This document shows positions 1 to 8,365 of a DNA stretch of 64,000 bases, one piece after another. This stretch comes from Bacteroidia bacterium (GTDB taxonomy: Bacteria > Bacteroidota > Bacteroidia > J057), in NCBI GenBank assembly GCA_033391075.1, contig JAWPMV010000001.1, positions 4,464,001-4,528,000 of the forward strand, in the 5' to 3' direction. The first letter of the stretch is position 1; the number at the start of each line of letters is the position of its first letter. Below the pieces are notes generated by a model. The model saw only the letters and a program-made list of their open reading frames with translations, was not told the origin of the DNA and did no database searches. The position numbers and the translations under genes are program-made.

Positions 1-2
1 AC

Positions 3-1517
3 TATATATCCACCTATGGAAGCGATTTTGAGGATGAAGTCTACATTCCAAGTGAAGTACTCAAGCTTCCAGATGTCAAACTTGTCTTCAAAATTGTCAT
101 GGCTTATTCCGAAGAAGAAATGACTGAAAAATGTCTGAACTTATTGCAATCCGGAATAGCCCTGAAAGAGGAAACCATCAATGATGTTTTGTCTATTCTG
201 GAGGACGAGCTTTCCTATACATTTACCGGAGAAGAAAACATCAAAAACAAGGAAGCGGTTGTTAAGATTGCAGATCTGTACGGCATCCTTCCAACAGATA
301 CCCTGGAGTTTTTCCGCTACATCATTTACAAAGCTACGGATGATTCTTTGCTCATTAAAAGTGAGGAAGTGATTGAGGCGATCAAGCAATCTCCATTCAA
401 CCCAGCCGCTCAGTTCGAGCAGTTTGGTTTGGAGAAATTAGCTCAAATTTTCAATCGCTTTAAGCCCTTGTTTTTGGCCTTTAAACCCAAATGTGCCAGA
501 ACCATCAATAGGCTTTCAAAGCTTTCCAAGATTCATCACAAGCCTTTAGTTTCTAATCCTTTAAACCTGGCTACCAGCATTACTTTGACAGAAAAGGATA
601 GACATTGGTTAGATAATGCGCCCCCCTTTGCACTGTTTAGAGCTATATCCGCATGTCATGCCCGGATGCAAGGTCAAGATGCCTTTGCGTATCGGATCAG
701 AAATGGAAAATCTTTTGTAAAGAGGAATAAGACTTCCGGAGTCGTATGGGGAAATTATTTTTTCTTGATGGAGTATTGCAAAAGCAGATTTGACCTACAG
801 GGGAAGAAATACTTTTTGCCCCATGAGGTAGAATTTGCCCTCCCAACTTCAGAGAAAATGTTTGTGGGAAATATTCCTACCGGAAGCAAGTTTTTCGGTA
901 AGTCCCTGGCTGTAGGTATTTATTGGGAAAATAAGTGGGGAGCCCATGATCTGGATTTGTCTGGATTGAATATTGGTGGAAAAGTTGGATGGAATTCCAG
1001 CTATCAGCAAGGCAAGGGAAATTTGATGTATTCCGGAGATATGACGGATGCCTCAAATGGGGCAGTTGAGTATTTGTATGCACAATATAGCCTTAGCGAA
1101 CCGACCCTGGTAAAAAACAATGTTTATTCCGGTGCAGGAAATTGTGAGTATAAGATCATAGTCGGAAAAGGAGATGCTGTGGATTATGATTTCATGATGA
1201 ATCCGGAAAAACTATTTATGGAAGCCAAGTGTCAATCTGTTCAGAGACAAAGTATTTTGGGATTACTTATACCTGAAAAAGCCAGGCAATGCTTTGTCCT
1301 CCTCAACTTCGGAGCAGGTACGAGTAGAGTTTCTGGTAGTTCAGAAATTTCAATAACCGCAACCCAGGCCTTGTACCAACAATGGAGCAATCCATTTACA
1401 TTTAGAGACATGATCCTGGAATTAGGAGGGGAAATTGTAGGCAAAGTAGAAGAAGCAGACCATAATTTTTCCCTGAACGCTTTGCAAAAGGATAGTTTCA
1501 TCCGGGCATTTGCCTAA
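3..1517 (+). CDS. Conserved protein resembling the MXAN_6230/SCO0854 family, 5' end cut by the window
   Basis: The reading frame is open to the window edge. An ATG at 99 exists, but the 32 codons before it (reading STYGSDFEDEVYIPSEVL) look like coding sequence, so the true start lies upstream and 504 residues are visible. The C-terminal half has an HDLDLSGL stretch followed by VGWN and YSGDMTDASNGAVE (about 945-1070), reminiscent of the TerD-like fold and of actinobacterial and myxobacterial MXAN_6230/SCO0854 proteins. No signal peptide can be judged. Function is unknown; the TerD resemblance is recalled, not computed. A hairpin cluster follows the stop. Confidence 0.6.
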   Translation, partial: YISTYGSDFEDEVYIPSEVLKLPDVKLVFKIVMAYSEEEMTEKCLNLLQSGIALKEETINDVLSILEDELSYTFTGEENIKNKEAVVKIADLYGILPTDTLEFFRYIIYKATDDSLLIKSEEVIEAIKQSPFNPAAQFEQFGLEKLAQIFNRFKPLFLAFKPKCARTINRLSKLSKIHHKPLVSNPLNLATSITLTEKDRHWLDNAPPFALFRAISACHARMQGQDAFAYRIRNGKSFVKRNKTSGVVWGNYFFLMEYCKSRFDLQGKKYFLPHEVEFALPTSEKMFVGNIPTGSKFFGKSLAVGIYWENKWGAHDLDLSGLNIGGKVGWNSSYQQGKGNLMYSGDMTDASNGAVEYLYAQYSLSEPTLVKNNVYSGAGNCEYKIIVGKGDAVDYDFMMNPEKLFMEAKCQSVQRQSILGLLIPEKARQCFVLLNFGAGTSRVSGSSEISITATQALYQQWSNPFTFRDMILELGGEIVGKVEEADHNFSLNALQKDSFIRAFA

Positions 1518-1544
1518 TATTCAGGATAAATCACAATGCAGAAA

Positions 1545-1609
1545 GCCCTATGTTCTATTAGCGCATAGGGCATTTCCTTTACTCAAGCATAAGGGAAATG
1601 AGGCTTGAG
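1545..1609 (+). terminator. Hairpin cluster after the first gene
   Basis: A perfect 8-bp stem GCCCTATG/CATAGGGC (1545-1552 with 1564-1571) lies 28 bp after the stop codon and is followed by ATTTCCTTT, so it probably terminates the upstream gene. Two further stems overlap each other: CATTTCC/GGAAATG (1571-1577 with 1594-1600) and CTCAAGC/GCTTGAG (1582-1588 with 1603-1609), so only one can form at a time. Only the first is a confident terminator candidate. Confidence 0.5.
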
Positions 1610-1645
1610 CCGAGAGGACTCCAAAGCCTTAAAAAAAATGACCTA

Positions 1646-1666
1646 CCCCTGACAGCATATGTCATA
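1646..1666. promoter_or_regulatory. Candidate WYL-regulator operator, copy 1
   Basis: CCCCTGACA-N5-TGTCATA, with the perfect inverted repeat TGACA/TGTCA at 1650-1664. The same pattern recurs at 2388-2408. In both places the palindrome starts 26 bp before the first base of a TAnnTTTG -7 box. It would cover the -33 region of the regulator's own promoter, which fits autoregulation. Confidence 0.6.
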
Positions 1667-1675
1667 TCAGCTTCA

Positions 1676-1683
1676 TAGATTTG
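1676..1683 (+). promoter_or_regulatory. -7 promoter element for the WYL regulator
   Basis: TAGATTTG matches the Bacteroidota housekeeping -7 consensus TAnnTTTG and lies 15 bp before the ATG at 1699, which implies a very short 5' leader. The -33 region is occupied by the candidate operator. Confidence 0.5.
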
Positions 1684-1698
1684 TATAAATAAAAAATC

Positions 1699-2394
1699 AT
1701 GAACCACCTCTCAAGGCTACTATCCATTTTGACCATCTTGAAATCAAAACGGATCATAACAGGTACTGAGCTGGCCAAGAAATTTGAGGTTAGCCTTCGC
1801 ACCATTTACCGGGACATCAAAAAGCTGGAAGAATCCGGGGTTCCCATTATCACGATTGAAGGTAGGGGCTATTCGATTATGGATGGCTATGTGGTGGCTC
1901 CTATTATGTTTGATGAAATGGAAGTAAATGCCTTGATCACGGCAGAGCAACTCATTGCCAAAACCAATGATGATTCCCTCATCAAACATTTTGAACGAAC
2001 CCTGGAAAAAATAAAATCTGTCTTCAGGAGCACTTTGCAAATGCAGGGAGAGTTTTTAAGTAGTAAAATGCTGGTGCTAAACCACAAGAAAGACCAGGTC
2101 AAATCTTCCTCTCTCTCCTATATGCAGATGGCTATAATAAATTTCAGAGTTGTAGATATCGTTTACCAGGCCAAGGAGAAAGAAAAGACCCAAAGAAAAA
2201 TAGAACCTCTGGCAATTTATAGTTACAATGACAAATGGATTCTGATTGCCTGGTGCCGTTTGCGTATGGATTACCGTGCCTTTAGGCTGGACAGGATCCA
2301 TCATTTCAAAATCCTTGAAGAGGTCTTTGAAGATCGGAATTTTGAGCTCGGAGATTATTTCATGACTTGCTCAGAAATTAATTTCAACCCCTGA
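1699..2394 (+). CDS. YafY-type transcriptional regulator, HTH plus WYL domain
   Basis: A 231-residue DNA-binding regulator. Residues about 7-51 form a winged helix (TELAKKFEVSLRTIYRDIKKL) typical of the HTH_11/DeoR-like class. Residues about 135-210 form a WYL domain in which the signature reads KWILIAWC, followed by YRAFRLDRI, so the tyrosine of the name-giving triplet is replaced by isoleucine. WYL domains are thought to sense ligands, often nucleotides or oligonucleotides; the ligand here is unknown. The downstream NTF2-like gene carries the same operator, so it is the likely target. Its stop codon (2392-2394) lies inside operator copy 2. Confidence 0.85.
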   Translation: MNHLSRLLSILTILKSKRIITGTELAKKFEVSLRTIYRDIKKLEESGVPIITIEGRGYSIMDGYVVAPIMFDEMEVNALITAEQLIAKTNDDSLIKHFERTLEKIKSVFRSTLQMQGEFLSSKMLVLNHKKDQVKSSSLSYMQMAIINFRVVDIVYQAKEKEKTQRKIEPLAIYSYNDKWILIAWCRLRMDYRAFRLDRIHHFKILEEVFEDRNFELGDYFMTCSEINFNP

Positions 2395-2408
2395 CATGAT
2401 CTGTCATA
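2388..2408. promoter_or_regulatory. Candidate WYL-regulator operator, copy 2
   Basis: CCCCTGACA-N5-TGTCATA, with TGACA at 2392-2396 and TGTCA at 2402-2406. The flanks extend the symmetry (CCCC before, GGGG at 2409-2412 after). It overlaps the regulator's stop codon and starts the palindrome 26 bp before the -7 box at 2418, exactly as at copy 1. Confidence 0.65.
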
Positions 2409-2417
2409 GGGGGCTTG

Positions 2418-2425
2418 TATATTTG
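2418..2425 (+). promoter_or_regulatory. -7 promoter element for the NTF2-like gene
   Basis: TATATTTG fits TAnnTTTG. It is placed 50 bp before the ATG at 2476, with the palindromic operator over the -33 region. Confidence 0.5.
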
Positions 2426-2475
2426 CTTTATATCCACACATTAATTCTAATTTTTTACTCAACAAATATTCACTT

Positions 2476-2844
2476 ATGACTACACAAGAAGTAGCAAACA
2501 AATGGGCAGAATACTGCCGCACAGGACAATGGGACAAAGCCCAGGGAGAACTATATGGACAAAACTGCGTGAGCCTCGAAATGGAAGGCGCAGAAGGATT
2601 TCCAGCAAGAGTTGAAGGCATGGAAGCCATCAGCCAGAAAGGACAAGCATGGAATGAAATGATGGAAGAATTCCACGGCATAGAAATCGAAGGTCCTATC
2701 GTAGCGGGCGATCATTTCACAGCCACTATGAAAATGGACATCACCCCCAAAGGCCAGGAAAGAAGAGTGGACGAAGAAGTAGCCGTATTTCGAGTAAAAG
2801 ATGGCAAAATCGTATCCGAACAATTCTTTTATCCCTTAGGCTAA
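2476..2844 (+). CDS. SnoaL-like / NTF2-like small protein
   Basis: A 122-residue cytosolic protein without a signal peptide. The N-terminal helix pair (EVANKWAEYCRTGQWDKAQ) followed by alternating strands ending in VAVFRVKDGKIVSEQFFYP is typical of SnoaL-like NTF2-fold proteins. These are ligand-binding or small enzymatic barrels and their reactions cannot be told from sequence alone. It stands alone between its own promoter and a strong terminator. The matching operator implies control by the WYL regulator just upstream. Confidence 0.8.
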   Translation: MTTQEVANKWAEYCRTGQWDKAQGELYGQNCVSLEMEGAEGFPARVEGMEAISQKGQAWNEMMEEFHGIEIEGPIVAGDHFTATMKMDITPKGQERRVDEEVAVFRVKDGKIVSEQFFYPLG

Positions 2845-2850
2845 TCGATC

Positions 2851-2888
2851 AAAGCGCAAATGCCGGACGAGTGGCATTTGCGCTTTTT
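2851..2888 (+). terminator. Rho-independent terminator
   Basis: A stem of at least 12 bp (AGCGCAAATGCC / GGCATTTGCGCT, arms about 2853-2864 and 2873-2884) with an 8-nt loop is followed directly by a run of T. It lies 8 bp after the NTF2-like gene's stop. Confidence 0.85.
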
Positions 2889-2960
2889 TTATCCCACACA
2901 AAACCATTTACTGAAAAAAGGGTACACAACATTGTCTAAACCTGCGATTGCAAATCGACA

Positions 2961-3779
2961 ATGAAGATCTTAAGTAAAGGAAGATATTACGGCAACCAAA
3001 ATTCTGAGCGCTCCTTCAATGGGGTGCTCTTATCGCATTATACCTATACAGGAGTAAAAACGGATTGGCATTACCATGAAAATCCCTATTTCATGTACGT
3101 ATTGCAAGGAAATATGAAGGACTGTAACAGAAAGCAGAAAACCCTCTGTCCTTCTGGAAGCCTGATGTACAACAATTGGCAAGAGCCTCACTATGGATCC
3201 AAACATTCTGAGCAGGCCAGTGGATTTCATTTGGAATTTGAAACAAGCTGGCTAAGGAAAAACGGTTTTACTGAAAACTTGTTGGAAGGAAGTCAATTAA
3301 TCGAGCATCCCCGGATTCACGTATTGTTTGTCCGACTCTTTCACGAATTCGCTTTCAAGGACACCTATAATGAAGTTTCGGTTGAGCTATTACTTCTGCA
3401 GCTATGTGAGGCCTTGAATTCGGCAAAACAACTGGCTGGGGCGGAAGAGCCTGAATGGATTGCGGGCCTTAAAGAATTGCTCCACTACGACACAAACAAG
3501 CTTAGCCTCCAATACCTTTCCGATCAATTGGGCGTACATCCTGTGCACATTTCCAGAGCTGCTCCCAAATATCTTTCGATGAGTGTGGGAGAATATATTC
3601 GAAAAGAAAAACTCAAAAAAGCGATTCCCCTCCTCTATAGTCCTTCTTTATCTCTTACTGAAATTGCTTACCAGTCCGGCTTTTCAGACCAAAGCCATTT
3701 CAATCGGGTTTTTAAATCCTATTTCGGAATGAATCCGGGAGATTATCGAAAAAAAGGACAGCTGTCTTTCTGCTCCTGA
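2961..3779 (+). CDS. AraC-family transcriptional regulator
   Basis: 272 residues with a cupin-like N-terminal sensor domain (DWHYHENPYFMYVLQG, about 30-50) and a C-terminal double helix-turn-helix (about 170-265). The latter includes LSLQYLSDQLGVHPVHISR and LTEIAYQSGFSDQSHFNRVFKSYFGMNPGDYRK, the classic AraC signature. It is transcribed alone from 116 bp of intergenic DNA. A short palindrome CGATT-GCA-AATCG (2945-2957) ends 3 bp before the ATG and could be an operator or part of the ribosome-binding region. The effector is unknown. Confidence 0.9.
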   Translation: MKILSKGRYYGNQNSERSFNGVLLSHYTYTGVKTDWHYHENPYFMYVLQGNMKDCNRKQKTLCPSGSLMYNNWQEPHYGSKHSEQASGFHLEFETSWLRKNGFTENLLEGSQLIEHPRIHVLFVRLFHEFAFKDTYNEVSVELLLLQLCEALNSAKQLAGAEEPEWIAGLKELLHYDTNKLSLQYLSDQLGVHPVHISRAAPKYLSMSVGEYIRKEKLKKAIPLLYSPSLSLTEIAYQSGFSDQSHFNRVFKSYFGMNPGDYRKKGQLSFCS

Positions 3780-3787
3780 ACCCACCG

Positions 3788-3830
3788 CCTCAGGCCCACA
3801 CTCCCTTGTTTTCCAAACAAAGGAGTGCGC
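3788..3830. repeat. Dispersed palindromic repeat, copy A
   Basis: CACTCCCTTGTTT (3799-3811) pairs with AAACAAAGGAGTG (3815-3827), one mismatch in 13, with a 3-nt loop. The core, together with the flanking CCTCAGGC and GCGC, reappears in reverse orientation at 27525-27565. Both copies sit in non-coding DNA shortly after a gene end, as expected of a REP-like or miniature mobile element, or of a shared terminator-like structure. Confidence 0.5.
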
Positions 3831-4004
3831 AGCAGGCTACAGAGAAATAAATCATGCATGCTGGGAGCAGAGTATAAAATGTCCATTGCGGTTACTTTCC
3901 TGCTTGAAGGGAAACTGGCAGGCAGCGGACGGGTCTCCATGTTAATCTCATACAATTTTAAGGCTTTCCCACTTCCTATCTTTACTGCTTAACCCTACAT
4001 AAGC

Positions 4005-5720
4005 ATGTATAAATACCTGATCATTTTCGCATTTCTATCATTTTCCATTCTCCTAAGTTGCGCCCAAACAGAGGCAAACGATTATGAAGGAGAATGGATC
4101 GGCCATTTACCGGATAGGAATAGTTTCAATTTTGAAATTCGCCTGGAAAAGCTGGCAGAGAATGAGTACCAGCTCCTCATTTCCAATGATAAGCCTCTCC
4201 TGAATAAAAAAGTAAATTCTTCGAGTAAAGATCATCTCCAATTCAATATCGAAGATCAGCTAGACCTTAATTTTTACAAACATGGAAAGACCAGGCAATT
4301 GTCTGGCTTTATCAAATCTGGAAGATTTTACTACCATCTGGATTTACAGGAACAAGAACCTCATGTTTATATGGGCAAATGGAATCCATTTATGGTTCAT
4401 AAAGGCCTTATATCCGATGATGTCATGCTTTATATGGAGTATGACGCAGAGTCGGAACTTGTAGCCTATCCATTTTTTGGAGATCAAAGATTCAGAGGAA
4501 CCTGGACAAGCGGCTTTAAACAAAAAGGAAATACCCTATACTACCAAGATAGCAATACAGGGTTTAATTTTCGATCAAGGCTTTCAGGGGAAAGCGTAAG
4601 CCTGGAAATTTATTTAGTTGATGCCCTGATTACCAAGACCCAGCTTAGGCACGCAAATGATTGGGAATATAAAAGAGATCCAGACCCTGAAGGACAAGGT
4701 CCCCAAACACCAGAATCCCTGGAGGATGGCTGGGAGACTGCAAATATTCGGGATTTTGGGTTTAAAGAAGATAAATTGCTTAGGATGATTGATCGGGTAA
4801 AGGACAATAGCCTGGTAAATACCCATAGTATCCTTATCGCTAAAGAAGGGAATTTGGTATTTGAAAACTATTTTGAAGGATTCAATGCCCATATTCCTCA
4901 TGATTTGCGTTCGGCTTCCAAGAGCATTTCCTCAGCTACTATTGGCATCGCTATAGATGAGGAAATCATTAAAGGGGTTGATGAAAAACTATATGATTTC
5001 ATTCCCCAGAAATACCAATACACCAAAGACAAACAAAAAGCTGAGATTAGCCTCAAGGATTTATTGACGATGAGCTCAGGACTGGATGTAAACAAACAGG
5101 CATCTGAAAACTATTATCAGGATCCTCGCAATACGGACAATTGGCTAAAAACAGTACTAGAGGCACCTATGGTTAATGAACCGGGAAGCTATGCCGATTA
5201 TGGTTCAGCCAATCCCTTTCTACTTGGCGTTTGTCTAAGTGAACGTTTGGATAAACCTGTGGAAGTATATATGCATGAAAAACTCTTTGCACCTCTGGGC
5301 ATAACCAACTACATAAATCAGTCAGACGAAACAAAAGAGAGGCCTTATTTTGGAGGAGGCATGCTACTTACTCCCAGAGATCTCCTCAAATTCGGACAAC
5401 TTTTTCTCAATAAAGGGAGCTGGAAAGGAAAGCGGATCATCTCAGAAAGCTGGGTCGAGGAGTCGACTCAAAAACATGTTCGATTGCAGGACTACGAGGA
5501 TAAAAATGAATACGGATACCAGTGGTGGCACGATAGCTATGAGGTAAATGGACAGAAAATAAATGCCATAGAAGCCAGAGGTGCAGGCGGCCAATTCATC
5601 TTTATTCTCCCTCAGTTGGAATCTGTGGTGGTGATTACTTCCGGCAATTTCAGAAATGGAAAAGGGAATCAGGCTCGAACCATTTTAAAAGACTATATTC
5701 TTCCAGCAATGGTATTTTAG
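4005..5720 (+). CDS. Lipoprotein serine hydrolase, beta-lactamase/penicillin-binding family
   Basis: 571 residues. The N-terminus is a lipoprotein signal (lipobox LLSC, Cys near residue 19). A roughly 230-residue N-terminal beta-rich region follows, then a class C beta-lactamase-like domain. The catalytic SxxK is SASK at residues 303-306, and the later YADYGSAN stretch supplies the probable catalytic tyrosine region. Such proteins act as esterases, D-peptidases or amidases in the periplasm. The unusually long N-terminal region may recognise the substrate. A second, shorter member lies at 39802-40893. Confidence 0.85.
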   Translation: MYKYLIIFAFLSFSILLSCAQTEANDYEGEWIGHLPDRNSFNFEIRLEKLAENEYQLLISNDKPLLNKKVNSSSKDHLQFNIEDQLDLNFYKHGKTRQLSGFIKSGRFYYHLDLQEQEPHVYMGKWNPFMVHKGLISDDVMLYMEYDAESELVAYPFFGDQRFRGTWTSGFKQKGNTLYYQDSNTGFNFRSRLSGESVSLEIYLVDALITKTQLRHANDWEYKRDPDPEGQGPQTPESLEDGWETANIRDFGFKEDKLLRMIDRVKDNSLVNTHSILIAKEGNLVFENYFEGFNAHIPHDLRSASKSISSATIGIAIDEEIIKGVDEKLYDFIPQKYQYTKDKQKAEISLKDLLTMSSGLDVNKQASENYYQDPRNTDNWLKTVLEAPMVNEPGSYADYGSANPFLLGVCLSERLDKPVEVYMHEKLFAPLGITNYINQSDETKERPYFGGGMLLTPRDLLKFGQLFLNKGSWKGKRIISESWVEESTQKHVRLQDYEDKNEYGYQWWHDSYEVNGQKINAIEARGAGGQFIFILPQLESVVVITSGNFRNGKGNQARTILKDYILPAMVF

Positions 5721-5739
5721 CCATCTGGAAGCATATAAG

Positions 5740-6285
5740 ATGAAATTCACCTTCGAAGCATTTAAAGTCGAATTTAAGAACTATTGTCTCCGCTACCTCT
5801 CTTCTTTGCATGTGGAAAGGGAAGCTATATCTTCTTTTGGAGTATTTACAGACCAGGATATGTCCTCCTTTGTTTTGGCCTACAATACCCAAGAGCATAT
5901 CAAAAATTTGGTGCCGAAAGATTCTTCTTCTTCAGAAGCAGAGTTGGCAAATTTGACAAATATATGGTGGATACCCGAGTGGAAAGGAAGTGATGAAACA
6001 TTTGATCCGAAAGAGAGTCAAAGATTTTACCTGAAACTTGAAAAATTGGCAGCACTTCTTCCCTCTCCCCTCTACAAAGAATCTTTGTTCAATATGTATT
6101 GCGAAGTTCTGGCAGAGATCAAACATTCCAATTCTCTACCAAAACATTCCTCTAATTTCTTTGTACTGGTTCAGGAAGCGGACAATTTTGGATTACGTGA
6201 CTCTGATAAATTGAAAAAGATCCTAAATGAGCTAGAATGGCTAGAATATGTGAGATTCAACAAAGTCTTTATGGGCTTAGATTAA
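5740..6285 (+). CDS. DUF4303-like cytosolic protein
   Basis: 181 residues, no signal peptide, starting 19 bp after the serine hydrolase. The pattern of an aromatic-rich strand with TDQD near the N-terminus, a central NIWWIPEWKGSDE and a C-terminal charged helix with FVLVQEAD resembles DUF4303 proteins, which are often found near toxin-immunity or unknown genes. No catalytic residues can be named. The spacing suggests cotranscription with the upstream hydrolase, but the functional link is unclear. Confidence 0.6.
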   Translation: MKFTFEAFKVEFKNYCLRYLSSLHVEREAISSFGVFTDQDMSSFVLAYNTQEHIKNLVPKDSSSSEAELANLTNIWWIPEWKGSDETFDPKESQRFYLKLEKLAALLPSPLYKESLFNMYCEVLAEIKHSNSLPKHSSNFFVLVQEADNFGLRDSDKLKKILNELEWLEYVRFNKVFMGLD

Positions 6286-6321
6286 ATCGATATATTCCAT
6301 TTTAAGCTCTAGTAGGAAGAA

Positions 6322-7125
6322 ATGCCTAATATCTTTTTCATCACCCTTATCGGCCTTTTTCTATTCTCTGCATTCGGATGTAAAGAAAAGAGCGCGCATA
6401 AAACTCCCTGGATAAAATCAGAATTACTGTTCGAGGATAAGGGAATCCATAACTGGCAGGCAAAGTGGATGCTGGATGGAGAAAGGGCGCAAATCCTTCA
6501 TACAGAAGCAGGCATGGAACTGATTGCGGGTCCTGAGCATGGGAATGATACTTGTCATACTGTTTTATGGACGAAAGAAAGCTTTAGCGGAAATATTAGG
6601 ATTGAATACGATTATACACGCACCGACACAACTACCCGATGTGTAAACATCCTGTATTTCCATGCAACAGGCTCAGATAATGAAGGATATCCCCAGGATA
6701 TTTCCTTATGGAATGCAAAACGCAAAGTTCCCCATATGAGGACTTATTTCAATAATATGCATGCCTATCATATCAGTTATGCAGCCTTTTCCGCCAAAGA
6801 ATATTCCGGTGATAATGATTACATCCGCTTGCGAAGGTATAATCCTCAAATAGGAGGACTAAAAGGGACAGATATAGCCGGAGACAAATTCCGAACAGGC
6901 CTATTCAAACCGAATATTTCTTATCACATAAGCTTAAGCAAATATGAGGGTCAGATCGAAATGCATATCCAAAATCTCGAGGACAAATCTGATAATTTGC
7001 TTTGTAGCTGGGACGTTTCGGGATTTCCTTTATATGAATCGGGCAGAATAGGATTCCGCCATATGTATACGCGAAAAGCAAGATATAAGAATATTGAAGT
7101 ATGGCGGCTGAAAGCAAAGCCCTAA
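6322..7125 (+). CDS. DUF1961 lipoprotein (concanavalin-like sugar-binding fold)
   Basis: 267 residues with a lipobox at FSAFGC. The body reads as a beta-sandwich: GNIRIEYDYTRTD, VNILYFHATGSDNEGYPQDI, MRTYFNNMHAYHISYAAF and GRIGFRHMYTRKARYKNIEVWRL. This order of motifs is characteristic of DUF1961 proteins, which are common in Bacteroidota and Planctomycetes near glycan or sulfated-polysaccharide degradation genes. No catalytic assignment is possible. It is 36 bp downstream of the DUF4303-like gene. Confidence 0.75.
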   Translation: MPNIFFITLIGLFLFSAFGCKEKSAHKTPWIKSELLFEDKGIHNWQAKWMLDGERAQILHTEAGMELIAGPEHGNDTCHTVLWTKESFSGNIRIEYDYTRTDTTTRCVNILYFHATGSDNEGYPQDISLWNAKRKVPHMRTYFNNMHAYHISYAAFSAKEYSGDNDYIRLRRYNPQIGGLKGTDIAGDKFRTGLFKPNISYHISLSKYEGQIEMHIQNLEDKSDNLLCSWDVSGFPLYESGRIGFRHMYTRKARYKNIEVWRLKAKP

Positions 7126-7283
7126 AATTAGTCTCAGGGCGTCCATTTAATAAATCTCTTCGTTATCTTAATGATTTGGCTGCAAAGCATAGCCTCACAC
7201 GCTGGTCAGAAGCTAGCGATAGCATTTGATCGACTGGATGGGCAGCCTTCTCCAGAAAAATACGGAACTATAAACCCTAAAAG

Positions 7284-7721
7284 ATGAAAGGAAAGATTAT
7301 CCTCCTATTGATTGTAGCCCTGGCTAGCTTTAGCGCTTGCCAACAAACTCAGAAGTCCCAGGAAGCTCCTCAAGCTGCTGCTACAGAAAGTCCAAAAAGT
7401 GATAAAGGTATGATCAAAGTTAGCATCCTTTACCCCAATGAAGAAGGCAAAACCTTCGACATGGACTATTATTCCCAAAAACACATGCCTATGGTCGCGG
7501 ACTTATTGGGAGAATCTCTGAAGAAGCTGAAAATTGATAAAGGAATCGGAGGAAGAACTCCTGATGAACCTATTCCCTATTTTGCGATCGGCTATTTGTA
7601 TTTCGACAAACTTTCCGAATATCAGGAAGCATTTGGCCCAGTAGCGGGACAAATTACCGGCGACATTCCCAATTATACCAATGTTCAGCCGATAGTACAG
7701 ATTAGCGAGGTTCTGGAATAA
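7284..7721 (+). CDS. EthD-domain lipoprotein
   Basis: 145 residues: a lipoprotein signal (LASFSAC), an alanine/serine-rich linker of about 25 residues, then an EthD-type ferredoxin-like domain starting at MIKVSILYPNEEGKTFDMDYYSQKHMPMV and ending IVQISEVLE. EthD proteins are normally small cytosolic dimeric alpha-beta barrels. The lipoprotein leader is unusual and would place this one in the periplasm or on the outer membrane. It is the single gene between a 158-bp and a 65-bp spacer. Confidence 0.8.
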   Translation: MKGKIILLLIVALASFSACQQTQKSQEAPQAAATESPKSDKGMIKVSILYPNEEGKTFDMDYYSQKHMPMVADLLGESLKKLKIDKGIGGRTPDEPIPYFAIGYLYFDKLSEYQEAFGPVAGQITGDIPNYTNVQPIVQISEVLE

Positions 7722-7786
7722 AGAGCGGGCACCTCCCAAAGGATAAATCGTCCGGATAGCCAAGCCTATCTATAAATATTTAAACC

Positions 7787-8335
7787 ATGAGAACACTAAG
7801 CACAATCATTGTCCTTTTTCTATGTTTAAATGTCCTAAAGGCCGGAGATCAGTTTATTTCTGGCACCGTAAAAAGTGACCTGGACATAGAACTCTTCCAT
7901 GTCAATATTCATGTGAAGGGAGCTGAGAAACTCGGAGAAACGGATTGCCAGGGAAAATTCAGAATAAAAGCTGAGCTAGGAGATACCCTGATTTTATCAA
8001 AGCCAAATTTCGAATCGAGAAGCTGGATTGTAGATTCCCTCTCAGATAATTCCCTGATTTTAACATTTAACTACCCCCAATTAAGGAAGAAGCTCGAAGG
8101 AAATCCGGCTTTCAGCCTCTTATGTCAAGGAAGTAGCAGTGAGCCTTTATACATTATCGATGGTATGACCAAAGACACCCCCTATTACCATGCTATCCGA
8201 AATGAGATTATAGAGGAAAATATATCTTCCTTATTCATTCTGAAAGACCCTGAGGTCCTGGATTTATTAGGTCCATGCGCAGCCAGTGGGGTCGTGTGGA
8301 TAAATACGACTTGTGCATTTCGGACGAAAGAGTAG
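7787..8335 (+). CDS. Small exported protein: carboxypeptidase-like domain plus plug-like C-terminus
   Basis: 182 residues with an N-terminal signal peptide (cleavage after about residue 20, LKAG). Residues about 24-90 look like a CarboxypepD_reg/CNA-B strand-rich domain (FISGTVKSDLDIELFHVNIHVKGAEKLGETDCQGKFRI). The C-terminal part, with PLYIIDGM, NISSLFILKD and ASGVVWINTT, resembles the start of a TonB-receptor plug. A barrel is absent. It may be a free-standing adaptor or a remnant of a SusC-like receptor; the frame is intact. Confidence 0.65.
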   Translation: MRTLSTIIVLFLCLNVLKAGDQFISGTVKSDLDIELFHVNIHVKGAEKLGETDCQGKFRIKAELGDTLILSKPNFESRSWIVDSLSDNSLILTFNYPQLRKKLEGNPAFSLLCQGSSSEPLYIIDGMTKDTPYYHAIRNEIIEENISSLFILKDPEVLDLLGPCAASGVVWINTTCAFRTKE

Positions 8336-8365
8336 TTTGCAAGGGAACTCAAATCTCTGAACAAA

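Noticed and set aside
2551-2823. A 90-codon open frame on the opposite strand of the NTF2-like gene
   Set aside because: It is antisense to a well-supported gene, has no recognisable domain, and arises from the A/G-rich codons of the real gene.
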